Source: Corallococcus caeni
GTDB lineage: Bacteria; Myxococcota; Myxococcia; Myxococcales; Myxococcaceae
Direction of reading: 5' to 3'
DNA length: 64,000 nt
Assembly (NCBI RefSeq): GCF_036245865.1
Contig: NZ_BTTW01000009.1
Coordinates: 248,001 to 312,000 of the forward strand
The translations under genes and the position numbers were made by a program. The first letter of the stretch is position 1, and the number at the start of each line of letters is the position of its first letter. Below the pieces are notes generated by a model. It ran no database searches. It had not been told where the DNA came from and saw only the letters and a program-made list of their open reading frames with translations. Positions 25,170 through 33,568 of the stretch are shown here, in pieces.

Positions 25170-26390
25170 ATGGAGAAGCAGGCGCTGGCGGAATCCGGAC
25201 ACGCCTTGGCCAGGACCGAGGAGCGCCGGACAGTGGCGCAGCGGGTCCTGGGGAGGGTGAGTGGAAGTCTCCTCTTCGGGAGCTCGGTCCTGGGCCTCGC
25301 GGGTGCCTTCCACACGCCCTCGCTCTTCATCGGCGCGGGCGCGCTCGCCGTCGGCTCCGGCGTGCTCTTCATCGTGCGCAGCGCCCTGGGCGCGGCGGGC
25401 GCCACCCCGGCGCAGGGGGACGGTGCCGCGCGGATCGGCATGGGGGCGGAGATCGCCAGCTCGGCGCGCGTCGAGCCCGGCGCCGTCATCGAGATGGGCG
25501 CCACGGTGCAGGCGGAGGCGGTCATCGAAAGCGGTGCCGTCATCCGCATGGGCGCCACCGTGCAGCGCGGCGCGACGGTGCAGCAGGGGGCCATGGTCGG
25601 CTGGGGCGCCACGATCCAGGAGGGCGCGATTGTGGAGCGCGCCGCCAGCGTCGGCGCGGGAGCCACCCTCGGCCGGAACGCGCGGCTGTCCGCGGGCGGT
25701 CACCTGGGCGCCGGCGGGCACATCGACTCGACCGAGGGCCCCGGTGCGCCCTTGAAGCGGGCTCCGGACGCGGTCGCGGTGGTCCAGGAGGATGCGCGAC
25801 TGCGGGAGCTGGATGAGGTCTGCGACCGGCTGGAGGTCGCCTTCCGCAAGGCATCGCCGGCCGTGCGGGGTTTCCTCAGCGGGGGCGAGGAGTCCGTGAA
25901 GGCGCTGCGCCGCTCCTGCCACGACCTGCGGGAGCGCGAGCAGGGTCTGCGCCGCGAGGTCAGCCCGGAGTTGATGGGCCGGCTGGACGCGGAGCGCACG
26001 ACGCTCTCCGCGCGCATCACGGCTTCAACGGATCCGCAGGTGCGCGCCTCGCTCCAGAGCGCCGTGGAGGCCATCGACGCACAGCGGGCGCAACGCGAGC
26101 GGCTGGCGCGCAACGCGGACCGTCTGGATGCCGAGCTCACCCGCCTGCGCTGGAGCATCGAGGGCGTGGCCACCCAGCTCGTCCAGGTCCACGGTCAGAG
26201 CGGACCGACGGCCGCGCCCGCCGAGACCGAGCTGGGCTTGAGCCGCGTGCGTGAAGAGCTGGCCGCCATCAGCGAGGCGCTCGAGTCGGTCAACGAGGCG
26301 GAGCGGACGGGACTGCGGCCGACGCAGGAGCCCATCGCGCCCCAGGAGTCCCAGGAGCAGGGCCTCCGGCCTCCGCGCGTCCGCGGCTGA
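25170..26390 (+). CDS. Membrane-anchored left-handed beta-helix protein with coiled-coil tail
   Basis: A 406-residue protein. One or two hydrophobic helices (about 35-75: LLFGSSVLGLAGAF and LFIGAGALAVGSGVLFIV) are followed by about 100 residues of hexapeptide-type repeats (GAVIEMGATVQAEAVIESGA, GATVQRGATVQQGAMVG, GATIQEGAIVERAASVGAGA) that should fold as a left-handed beta-helix. Residues about 190-390 are a long helical coiled coil rich in Arg/Glu/Ala. Hexapeptide helices usually belong to acyltransferases, but the His of that active site and the trimer arm are absent, so a structural or scaffold role (bactofilin-like in spirit) is more likely. Start 25170 follows GGGAGG at 25160-25165; ATG 25158 and GTG 25149 are alternatives. 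Confidence 0.75.
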   Translation: MEKQALAESGHALARTEERRTVAQRVLGRVSGSLLFGSSVLGLAGAFHTPSLFIGAGALAVGSGVLFIVRSALGAAGATPAQGDGAARIGMGAEIASSARVEPGAVIEMGATVQAEAVIESGAVIRMGATVQRGATVQQGAMVGWGATIQEGAIVERAASVGAGATLGRNARLSAGGHLGAGGHIDSTEGPGAPLKRAPDAVAVVQEDARLRELDEVCDRLEVAFRKASPAVRGFLSGGEESVKALRRSCHDLREREQGLRREVSPELMGRLDAERTTLSARITASTDPQVRASLQSAVEAIDAQRAQRERLARNADRLDAELTRLRWSIEGVATQLVQVHGQSGPTAAPAETELGLSRVREELAAISEALESVNEAERTGLRPTQEPIAPQESQEQGLRPPRVRG

Positions 26391-26400
26391 GCCAGTTGGC

Positions 26401-27213
26401 TCAGGGCTTCTTCGGTTTGGAGCCGGCCCACGTGAAGCTCACCGTGGGCGCCTTGACGGCCTTGGCGTCTTTCATGAGGAAGCCCTCCTGGCGCGTGCTC
26501 GCGCGCTCCAGGGCCGGCTTCAGGGACGCGGGGATGGGCAGCAGCAGGCCCACCACGTACATGTTCCCGCGGCACATCTCCGCCGCGTAGCCGAAGGAGA
26601 TGCGCACGGCGACCTTGTCCCCTTCGACATGGTGGAACGCGACGGAGCGCTTCACGTTGTCCAGGCCGTACTCGAAGCCCACGCAGTCCTCGCCGGCCTG
26701 CAGGCTCGCGAGCAGCGCCTCCACGGTCTTCGCGTTCTCGAAGGCCTTGGGGTCGTCGCCGATGTACTTCCGCACGTAGCCGTCCGCCTTGAGGGCCTTG
26801 AGGACGTCCTTCTCCGGGAACACGTCCAGCAGGTTGAAGGCGTCCTTGCCCTGGGTCACGTCCTGGGTGACGTAGATGCGGCTCGCGTACGGGTGCGCGC
26901 CGCCGGTGTAGCCCCCGTTGGAGTCCTCGTAGCTCACCCACGGGCCCACCACGGACAGCACGGTGAAGGACTGCGCGGCCTCCCAGTCGGACGTGTCCTG
27001 CGTGGCGTCCACGCCCTCCGTGACGCTGGCGAGGAAGTCCTTCTTGCGCGACTGGAGGCCGAAGACCTCCTTGCCATCGCGCGTCGCGCGCAGGTCCTTG
27101 GACGACATCTCGAACGTCACGTCGGAGCCGGTCACCTTCCACGTGAGCGGCTGCGATTTGGGAGCGGGCGCGGCCGCGAGCAGCGCCACCATCACCACGG
27201 GGCTCAGGAGCAT
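26401..27213 (-). CDS. Exported protein, DUF3298-like
   Basis: A 270-residue protein with a signal peptide (MLLSPVVMVALLAAAPA). The middle carries SYEDSNGGYTGGAHPYASRI, close to the GGAHP signature of DUF3298/RsiV-type domains, followed by an acidic FNLLDVFPEKDVLKALK. Such domains bind ligands (lysozyme in RsiV) or occur beside peptidoglycan deacetylases. There is no membrane helix after the leader, so it should be periplasmic or secreted. It is convergent with the beta-helix gene with only 10 bases between stops. The assignment is by motif; the specific role is unknown. Confidence 0.65.
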   Translation of the reverse strand: MLLSPVVMVALLAAAPAPKSQPLTWKVTGSDVTFEMSSKDLRATRDGKEVFGLQSRKKDFLASVTEGVDATQDTSDWEAAQSFTVLSVVGPWVSYEDSNGGYTGGAHPYASRIYVTQDVTQGKDAFNLLDVFPEKDVLKALKADGYVRKYIGDDPKAFENAKTVEALLASLQAGEDCVGFEYGLDNVKRSVAFHHVEGDKVAVRISFGYAAEMCRGNMYVVGLLLPIPASLKPALERASTRQEGFLMKDAKAVKAPTVSFTWAGSKPKKP

Positions 27214-27282
27214 GCGGCCATCCTGCCCCAACTCCGGCCCACCCGGTTTGCCGCCGGGCCGCCGTCGCGGTAGCACCGGGCC

Positions 27283-28506
27283 GTGGGCACCTCTGGAATC
27301 GTCTACGCGTCCTTCGACCGCTTCCCCGCGCCCAAGGGCGCCGCCGTGCACATCCGCGCCTTCGTGGAGGCCCTGGGCGCCGCGTTCGGCCCGGTGGACC
27401 TCGTGGCCATTGGCGATGCGCCGGGCGCTCCCCCGCCTGCCCTGGGCCCCCACGTCGCCTACCACCCGCTGGGTGCCCGCGGGAAAGACCTGGTCGCCCA
27501 GGCGCTGACGTTCCGCTCGCACCTGGGTGCGTGGTGGCGGGGCCGGCCGCGCGCGAAGGTCGTCCACGTCCGCTCCATCTTCGAGGGCTACCCCATCGCC
27601 CGGCGCAAGGCGGCCCTCACCGATGCCCTCGTCTACGAGGTCAACGGCCTGCCCTCCATCGAGCTCAAGTACCACCACCCCGACGTCGCCGATGACGCGG
27701 AGCTGATGCGCAAGCTGCTCGCGCAGGAGGAGGCCTGCCTCCACGCCGCGGACCTCCTCGTCACCCCCAGCGCCGTCACCGCTGAACACCTGGTGTTACG
27801 CGGCGCGGATCCGAAGCGCCTGCGCGTCATCCCCAACGGCGTGGACCTGGACGTGTTCCGCTACGCACCTCCACGCCCCCCGGAGGCCGGGCGCCCCCTG
27901 CGCATGCTCTACAGCGGCACCATGACCGCGTGGCAGGGCGTGCACCACGCCATCGAGGCCTGCCGCCTCCTGCGCCGCGACCTGCCGGTGACGCTCACCC
28001 TCGTGGGCCCCCTGCGCAAGCACGCGCGCCGCGCCCTCCTGGACCGCTGCGGCGACCTCGTGCTCCAGGGCGCGGTCGAAATCCTCGAACCCCTGCCCCA
28101 GGAAGAGCTGGCCCGGCTGCACCACGCCTGCGACGTCGTGCTCGTGCCGCTGCCCGTGAACGACCGCAACTGCGTGCAGGGCTGCTGTCCCCTGAAGCTC
28201 CTGGAAGCCATGGCCACCGGCACGCCCGTCATCGTCAGCGACCTGCCCGTGGTGCGCGCGCTCGCGGAAGCCACCGAGGCCTTCCGCATCCGCCCCGGCT
28301 CGCCCAAGGCCATCGCGGAGGCCGTGAAGGACCTCCTCGCGAACCCCGCCCTCGGCGCCGCGCTGAGCGCCAACGCCCGCGCCCGCGTGGAGCGCGACTT
28401 CCCGTGGGGCCGCGCGCAGGAAGCGCTCGTGAACGCCTACGCGGACGACCTGGGAGTCGCGCGCGCCAGCACCCGCGACAACACCGCGGCCTCCGCGTCC
28501 GCCTGA
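27283..28506 (+). CDS. GT4-family glycosyltransferase
   Basis: A 407-residue GT-B enzyme, GTG start at 27283. N-terminal acceptor domain (FDRFPAPKGAAVHIRAFVEA), then the donor domain: VIPNGVDLDVF, LRMLYSGTMTAWQGVHHAIE and the E-x7-E region CPLKLLEAMATGTPVIVSDL. Retaining glycosyl transfer from a nucleotide sugar in the cytosol is expected; substrates are unknown. It converges on a second GT4 gene and the two overlap by 70 bases at their 3' ends. The pair probably serves one surface polysaccharide or glycolipid, but no flippase or polymerase genes are adjacent apart from a MATE exporter. Confidence 0.85.
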   Translation: MGTSGIVYASFDRFPAPKGAAVHIRAFVEALGAAFGPVDLVAIGDAPGAPPPALGPHVAYHPLGARGKDLVAQALTFRSHLGAWWRGRPRAKVVHVRSIFEGYPIARRKAALTDALVYEVNGLPSIELKYHHPDVADDAELMRKLLAQEEACLHAADLLVTPSAVTAEHLVLRGADPKRLRVIPNGVDLDVFRYAPPRPPEAGRPLRMLYSGTMTAWQGVHHAIEACRLLRRDLPVTLTLVGPLRKHARRALLDRCGDLVLQGAVEILEPLPQEELARLHHACDVVLVPLPVNDRNCVQGCCPLKLLEAMATGTPVIVSDLPVVRALAEATEAFRIRPGSPKAIAEAVKDLLANPALGAALSANARARVERDFPWGRAQEALVNAYADDLGVARASTRDNTAASASA

Positions 28507-29630
28507 AAGCCCGCCTCGATGCGAGCGCGCGCCGCCGTCCCCAGCGCCGCGCGCTTCGCCTCGGGCATCCCCAGGACATCCAGGCACGCCTGCCCCAGGT
28601 GGTTGAGCAGCGCCTTCTCCACGATGAAGCCATTCACCCCGGACTCCACCGCCTCCGGGATGCCGCCCGCGTCGCTGGCGATGACCGGCCGCGCGCACGC
28701 CATCGCCTCCAGCAGCGCGTTGGGCATGCCCTCCCACAGCGACGGCTGCAGATACACGTCACACAGCCGCAGGTGCTCCGCGATGAGCGCCGGGGACTCC
28801 AGCGCGCCGGAGATGAGGATCCGCGCCGCGTCCTCCGGGTGCTCCGCGCGGTAGGCCACCAGGTGCTCCGCGTCCCGGGCGCGCACCTCGCCAATCACCA
28901 GCAGGCACGCGGGCCGCACGCGCCGCACCTCGGTGAGCGCGGACAGGAGGAACGGCAGCCCCTTCTTGTGGCGCAGCTCCCCGGAGAAGCCGAGCACCGC
29001 CTCGCCCGGCTGGATGCCCAACCGCTCGCGCAGGGCCGCGTCCGCCGGGCCCGGTGAGAACAGCGCCGTGTCCACCGCGTTGGGGATGACCTCCACGCCC
29101 GGGTCGCGCCCCAGCAGCATCGCCATCTTCCGGCCCAGGTCCGCGGAGGCGGCGGTGAGCACGTCCGCTCGCTGGATCGTCCAGAGCAGGCGGGCGAAGT
29201 CCCCCGGCGGGAACATCAGCTGATCCACGTCGTTGCCCCGCGCGCTGATGACGGACGGGAGCCCCGCGCTCTGCGCGAACACCACCGCGAGGAAGCCCGG
29301 CGGGTACAGGTAGTGCCCCCACACCAGGTCATACTTGCGCCGCGCGTGCAGGTGGCCGAGCACATCGAGCGTGTGCTGCATGGACAGGTCCGCGCTGCCG
29401 AACAACCCCAGCCGGTGCAGCGTCACGCCCCTCGCGAACGGCGACACGTCCCCCGCGTCCTGCACCGTCTCCAGCGCCCCCGGCGGCGCCGTGCGCGTCC
29501 ACGCGACCACGTCCACGCGTGCGCCCAGCCGCACGAGCGAGCCCGCGGTGCGCGCGCCGCTGCGTGCGAGCCCTCCGATGTCAGGGGGAAAGCGCTCGGC
29601 GAGGAGGAGGACGCGGGGACCGGAGACCAT
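28437..29630 (-). CDS. GT4-family glycosyltransferase
   Basis: A 397-residue GT-B enzyme: FPPDIGGLARSGARTAGSL in the acceptor domain, VIPNAVDTALFSPG, LGFSGELRHKKGLPFLLSAL and the E-x7-E region EGMPNALLEAMACARPVIAS in the donor domain, followed by GGIPEAVESGVNGF. This is the standard layout of polysaccharide GT4 enzymes. Its last 23 codons lie inside the opposite-strand GT4 gene. The start ATG 29630 is 88 bases from the divergent MATE gene. Confidence 0.87.
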   Translation of the reverse strand: MVSGPRVLLLAERFPPDIGGLARSGARTAGSLVRLGARVDVVAWTRTAPPGALETVQDAGDVSPFARGVTLHRLGLFGSADLSMQHTLDVLGHLHARRKYDLVWGHYLYPPGFLAVVFAQSAGLPSVISARGNDVDQLMFPPGDFARLLWTIQRADVLTAASADLGRKMAMLLGRDPGVEVIPNAVDTALFSPGPADAALRERLGIQPGEAVLGFSGELRHKKGLPFLLSALTEVRRVRPACLLVIGEVRARDAEHLVAYRAEHPEDAARILISGALESPALIAEHLRLCDVYLQPSLWEGMPNALLEAMACARPVIASDAGGIPEAVESGVNGFIVEKALLNHLGQACLDVLGMPEAKRAALGTAARARIEAGFQADAEAAVLSRVLARATPRSSA

Positions 29631-29718
29631 GCCCTGAATCTACCCGGCCGCGCGCACCGGCAGGCGGGGAACCGCGAGGGATGAAAGGCGGAAGGCGTCC
29701 CGTTGCAACGGCCAATCC

Positions 29719-31161
29719 ATGACGCAACCCTCACCTGAATCCTTCTCCCCGGACGCCTCCCCTTCCACCACGGGTGCCAGGGGCCTCCTTGCCTCCCTGT
29801 GGCTGGCGGTGAAGGGCTCCACCGAGGACCTGGCCACCGGGCCCGTGGATCGCGCCTTCCTGCTCTTGTCCGTGCCCATGGTGCTGGAGATGGTGATGGA
29901 GTCCATCTTCGCCCTGGTGGACGTGCTCTTCGTGTCGCGCCTGGGAGCGGACGCCATCGCCACCGTGGGCCTCACGGAGTCCGTGCTCACGCTCTTCCAG
30001 ACCGTGCCGCTGGGGCTGTCCATCGGCGCCACCGCGCTCATCGCCCGGCGCATCGGGCAGAAGGACCCGGAGCGCGCCGCGAGCGCCGCCGTGCAGACGC
30101 TGGGCCTGGGGCTCGCGCTGTCCGTGCCGCTGGCGCTCGCGGGCGCCCTCTTCGCGCGTCCCCTCCTCGGGGTCCTGGGCGCCGCGCCCGGCGTGGTGGA
30201 GCACGGCGTGGGGTACACGCGGCTGATGCTGGGCGGCTTCCCCGTCATCATGCTGCTGTTCCTCATCAGCGCCATCCTGCGCGGCGCGGGGGACGCGGCC
30301 ACGTCCATGCGCGCGCTGTGGCTGGCCAACTCCGTGAACATCGTGCTCGCGCCGCTGTTCATCTTCGGCCTGGGCCCCGTGCCCGCCATGGGCGTCACCG
30401 GCGCCGCGCTGGCCACCACCCTCGGCCGCTCCACCGGCGTGGTGTATCAGGTGTATCGCCTGCTCAAGGGCAGCGGACGGCTGGAGCTGCGCCGCCGCCA
30501 CCTGCGCGTGGAGCCGGACACGCTGCGCTCGCTGATGAAGCTGTCGGGAGGCGCCACGCTCCAGTCGCTCCTGGGCATGTCCAGCTGGCTGGTGCTGATG
30601 CGCATCGTCGCCACCTTCGGCAGCACCGCGCTCGCGGGCTACACGCTGGCCATGCGCATCCTGCTCTTCGTGCAGCAGCCGTCGTGGGGCCTCTCCCACG
30701 CCGCGGGCACGCTGGTGGGCCAGAGCCTGGGCGCGGGCGACACCGACCGCGCGGAGCGGGCCGCGTGGCGCGCCAGCTTCTACACGCTCGCGTTCCTGGG
30801 CGTGGTGGCGGTGGGCTTCCTCTTCTTCGCGGAGCCCCTCATCCACCGCTTCACCACCGAGCCGGAGGTGGCCCAGCACGCCGCGAACTGTCTGCGCATC
30901 GTCAGCTGCAGCCTGGCCCTCTACGCCTTCGTCACCGTGCTGCCCCACGCCTTCAACGGCGCCGGGGACACCACCACCCCCACCGTGGTGAACGCCCTGT
31001 TCTCCTGGGGCCTCCAGCTGCCGCTCGCGTGGGTCCTCTCCCATCCGCTGGGCCTGGGCCCGGCGGGCGCGTTCATCGCCATCGCCGTCACCTACGGGGC
31101 GCTCGGCCTGGCCAGCGCCGCCCTCTTCCGGCGCGGCGGGTGGAAGCTGCGACACGTCTGA
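29719..31161 (+). CDS. MATE-family multidrug/metabolite exporter
   Basis: A 480-residue protein with about 12 membrane helices in two MATE repeats. The first begins FLLLSVPMVLEMVMESIFAL, the second near residue 270 (LMKLSGGATLQSLLGMSSW). Landmarks include VDVLFVSRLGADAIATVGLT and FNGAGDTTTPTVVNALFSWG. MATE pumps exchange Na+ or H+ for cationic drugs or, in polysaccharide clusters, lipid-linked products. It lies just upstream of the inositol-linked cluster on the same strand with a 200-base gap, so it could export that cluster's product, but separate transcription is equally likely. Confidence 0.9.
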   Translation: MTQPSPESFSPDASPSTTGARGLLASLWLAVKGSTEDLATGPVDRAFLLLSVPMVLEMVMESIFALVDVLFVSRLGADAIATVGLTESVLTLFQTVPLGLSIGATALIARRIGQKDPERAASAAVQTLGLGLALSVPLALAGALFARPLLGVLGAAPGVVEHGVGYTRLMLGGFPVIMLLFLISAILRGAGDAATSMRALWLANSVNIVLAPLFIFGLGPVPAMGVTGAALATTLGRSTGVVYQVYRLLKGSGRLELRRRHLRVEPDTLRSLMKLSGGATLQSLLGMSSWLVLMRIVATFGSTALAGYTLAMRILLFVQQPSWGLSHAAGTLVGQSLGAGDTDRAERAAWRASFYTLAFLGVVAVGFLFFAEPLIHRFTTEPEVAQHAANCLRIVSCSLALYAFVTVLPHAFNGAGDTTTPTVVNALFSWGLQLPLAWVLSHPLGLGPAGAFIAIAVTYGALGLASAALFRRGGWKLRHV

Positions 31162-31193
31162 GACCGCCCTCCACCAGCCGACAGTCCATACCG

Positions 31194-31221
31194 CCCGGGG
31201 GCTGAGTTGAAAGCCCCTGGG
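31194..31221 (+). terminator. Stem-loop between the MATE gene and ino1
   Basis: CCCGGGGGCT (31194-31203) pairs with AGCCCCTGGG (31212-31221) over 10 bases with one G-U pair and an 8-base loop. No U-run follows. Downstream, GGCCCCC (31269-31275) and GGGGGCC (31300-31306) could form a second stem. They may end MATE transcription or form a structured leader for ino1; I cannot tell which. Confidence 0.4.
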
Positions 31222-31361
31222 GAGTGCGGACTTTCCCGAAACTCTCGCGGCGTGTGGGCGCACCAGGCGGCCCCCAGCCACGAGGCTCCTGCCACCCCGG
31301 GGGGCCTCCAACGTGTCGCCGCGAGGGCACGGGGATCCACGGTTGGGGAGGGGCTTCACAC

Positions 31362-32588
31362 ATGGCGGGCAACGAGCGGCTGGGCGTGGCGGTGGTGGGA
31401 TTGGGCGGCGCGGTGGCGACGACGGCGGTGGCGGGCATGGAGCTGCTGCGCCGGGGGCGGGTGGACACCCGGGGCCTGCCGCTGGCGGACGCGAAGGGCA
31501 TGGGGCTGGTGGAGTACGGCGCGCTGACGTTCGGCGGCTGGGACCTGTTCGAGGACGACCTCGCGCACGCGGCGCGAAACCACGCGGTGCTGACGGAAAC
31601 GCAGCTGGAGGCGGTGGCGCCCACGCTGGGACGCATGCGCCCCTGGCCCGCGGCCTCCAACGCGAAGTTCTGCAAGAACGTCGTGGGCACCGCGGCGAAG
31701 AAGGCGCGCACCCTGCGTGAGCAGGTGCAGGCCATCCGCGAGGACCTCACCCGCTTCAAGGAGCACGAGAAGCTGGACCGCGTGGTGGTGGTGAACCTGG
31801 CCTCCACGGAGAAGGCCGTGGACCTCACCCGCCCGGAGTTCGCCACGCCGGAGGCCTTCGAGAAGGCCCTGGACGCGAACGACCCGGACATCGGCCCCGC
31901 GATGCTCTACGCGTACGCGGCCATCGTGGACGGCATCCCGTTCGCCAACTTCACGCCCAGCGTCGCCGCGGACGTGCCCGCGCTGCTGCTGCTGGCGAAG
32001 CGCACCGGCGCCCCTGTCGCGGGCAAGGACGGCAAGACGGGGCAGACGCTGCTCAAGACGGTGCTCGCGCCCGCGCTGCGCGACCGCGCGCTGCACGTGG
32101 ACGGCTGGTACTCCACCAACATCCTGGGCAACCGCGACGGCGAGGCCCTCAACGACCCGGCGTCGAAGCAGAACAAGCTCGACACCAAGGGCGCCGCGCT
32201 GGACAGCATCCTCGGCTACAAGGTCCAGGACCACGTCGTCTCCATCCAGTACTACCGCCCGCGCGGGGACAACAAGGAGGCCTGGGACAACATCGACGTG
32301 ACGGGCTTCCTGGGGCAGCCCATGCAGCTGAAGCTCAACTTCCTCTGCAAGGACTCCATCCTCGCCGCGCCGCTCGTCGTGGAGCTGGCGCGCACGCTGG
32401 ACCTGGCGAAGCGCCGGGGCGAAGGCGGCGTCATCGACGCGCTGGGCTGTTTCTTCAAGGCCCCCATGTCGCAGGACGGCCAGCCCGTGGAGCACGCCAT
32501 GCCGGAGCAGCAGCGCCGCCTGATGGCGTGGCTCTCCAAGGGCCACGTGAAGCAGGCGGAGCGCACCCCGGAACGCATCAGGGGCTGA
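31362..32588 (+). CDS. ino1: Inositol-3-phosphate synthase
   Basis: A 408-residue NAD-dependent enzyme that converts glucose 6-phosphate to 1D-myo-inositol 3-phosphate. The Rossmann loop is VAVVGLGGAVATTA, and the family's catalytic region is present as GKTGQTLLKTVLAPALRDRA, DGWYSTNILGNRDGEAL and LNFLCKDSILAAPLVVELA (the last with the conserved Lys-Asp). The start follows GGGGAGGGG at 31346-31354. It is the first gene of an eight-gene coupled operon and supplies the inositol phosphate that the later GT4 enzyme and PIG-L deacetylase would use in a mycothiol-like scheme. The next gene starts 3 bases after its stop. Confidence 0.92.
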   Translation: MAGNERLGVAVVGLGGAVATTAVAGMELLRRGRVDTRGLPLADAKGMGLVEYGALTFGGWDLFEDDLAHAARNHAVLTETQLEAVAPTLGRMRPWPAASNAKFCKNVVGTAAKKARTLREQVQAIREDLTRFKEHEKLDRVVVVNLASTEKAVDLTRPEFATPEAFEKALDANDPDIGPAMLYAYAAIVDGIPFANFTPSVAADVPALLLLAKRTGAPVAGKDGKTGQTLLKTVLAPALRDRALHVDGWYSTNILGNRDGEALNDPASKQNKLDTKGAALDSILGYKVQDHVVSIQYYRPRGDNKEAWDNIDVTGFLGQPMQLKLNFLCKDSILAAPLVVELARTLDLAKRRGEGGVIDALGCFFKAPMSQDGQPVEHAMPEQQRRLMAWLSKGHVKQAERTPERIRG

Positions 32589-32591
32589 GCC

Positions 32592-33524
32592 ATGAACGCA
32601 CCCGCGCGTGACACGGCGGCCCCGGGCCGTCTGGCGGAGCTCCGCCCGCTCCTCTCGGAGCTGATGGACCTCAAACGCATCCGCACCCCGGACCACCCGG
32701 ACGGCCTGGCGGCGCACGGCTTCCGCCGCGCGTGGGCGGCCCTGGCGTCCGGCATGGACCCGCGCATCGTGGCGCTGCAGGAGACGGCGCGCGCGGTGGC
32801 GGCGGTGCGGCTGGGCGGCCTGGACATGGACGTCCTCCAGCGGGCGGGGCTGTCCTCCCAGGAAGCGCTGCGGGTGCTGGGCCGGGGGCTGGAGGCGGTC
32901 TCCCGGCCGCTGGACCCCCGGCTGCGGGAGCGGCTGTCCGTGGCGCTCGCGCAGACGCCGGAGGAAGCGTGTCACGCGCCGCCGCCCCTGTTCGTGGAGC
33001 GGCTGGTGCAACAACCCCGCGCCGGGGCCACGTACCCCGGCCGGCCGCGCATCGTCGTCTCACCCCAAGAGAGCCACGCGGACCACTGCTACGCGGTGGC
33101 GGTGGGCGCGGTGCTCGTCGCCCCGTGCTTCGGCGCGTCCCCGGCCCTGCCCTTCGTGGCGGGGCTGTCGCATCACCTCTTCAACGCGGCGCTGCCGGAC
33201 GCGGGCTACGGCGGTGAGGCCCTGCTGGGCGACCTGCTGGAGCCCGTCATGAAGCGCCTCACGCAGGAGGCCCTGGCCACGCTGCCGGAGCGGCTGGCCG
33301 GCGTCGTGCGGCAGGCGCTGGCGCTCACCGGCAACGTGGACTCGGCGGAGGCGCGCGCCTTCAACGCGTCGGACGCGCTGGACCGGGTGCTGGAGCTGGA
33401 GGCCCACGCGCGCGCGGCGGGCTTCACCCTGCGCCAGGCGATGGAGGACCTGCAGCTCATCCACCCCGGTCCCCTCCAGGCCTTCGGCGACGGCGTGCTG
33501 CGTGACGCCGCGGTGTGGCCCTGA
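32592..33524 (+). CDS. Unrecognised alpha-helical protein of the inositol cluster (HD-like?)
   Basis: A 310-residue cytosolic, mostly helical protein. No confident family. Two segments carry paired histidines in positions reminiscent of HD-domain metal sites (SHADHCYAVAVGAVLV and GLSHHLFNAALPDAGYGGEA), but the classical His-Asp doublet reads His-His. If it is an HD relative it might remove the phosphate from an inositol-phosphate intermediate, a step the operon otherwise lacks; this is inference. It starts 3 bases after ino1. Confidence 0.65.
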   Translation: MNAPARDTAAPGRLAELRPLLSELMDLKRIRTPDHPDGLAAHGFRRAWAALASGMDPRIVALQETARAVAAVRLGGLDMDVLQRAGLSSQEALRVLGRGLEAVSRPLDPRLRERLSVALAQTPEEACHAPPPLFVERLVQQPRAGATYPGRPRIVVSPQESHADHCYAVAVGAVLVAPCFGASPALPFVAGLSHHLFNAALPDAGYGGEALLGDLLEPVMKRLTQEALATLPERLAGVVRQALALTGNVDSAEARAFNASDALDRVLELEAHARAAGFTLRQAMEDLQLIHPGPLQAFGDGVLRDAAVWP

Positions 33525-33568
33525 GCGGGCGGCGGTTTCCTGAACCTTCTGAAGACGAGGCGGTGCGC

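Noticed and set aside
25170-26390. Hexapeptide acyltransferase
   Set aside because: Repeats are present but the catalytic His and the usual domain order are absent.
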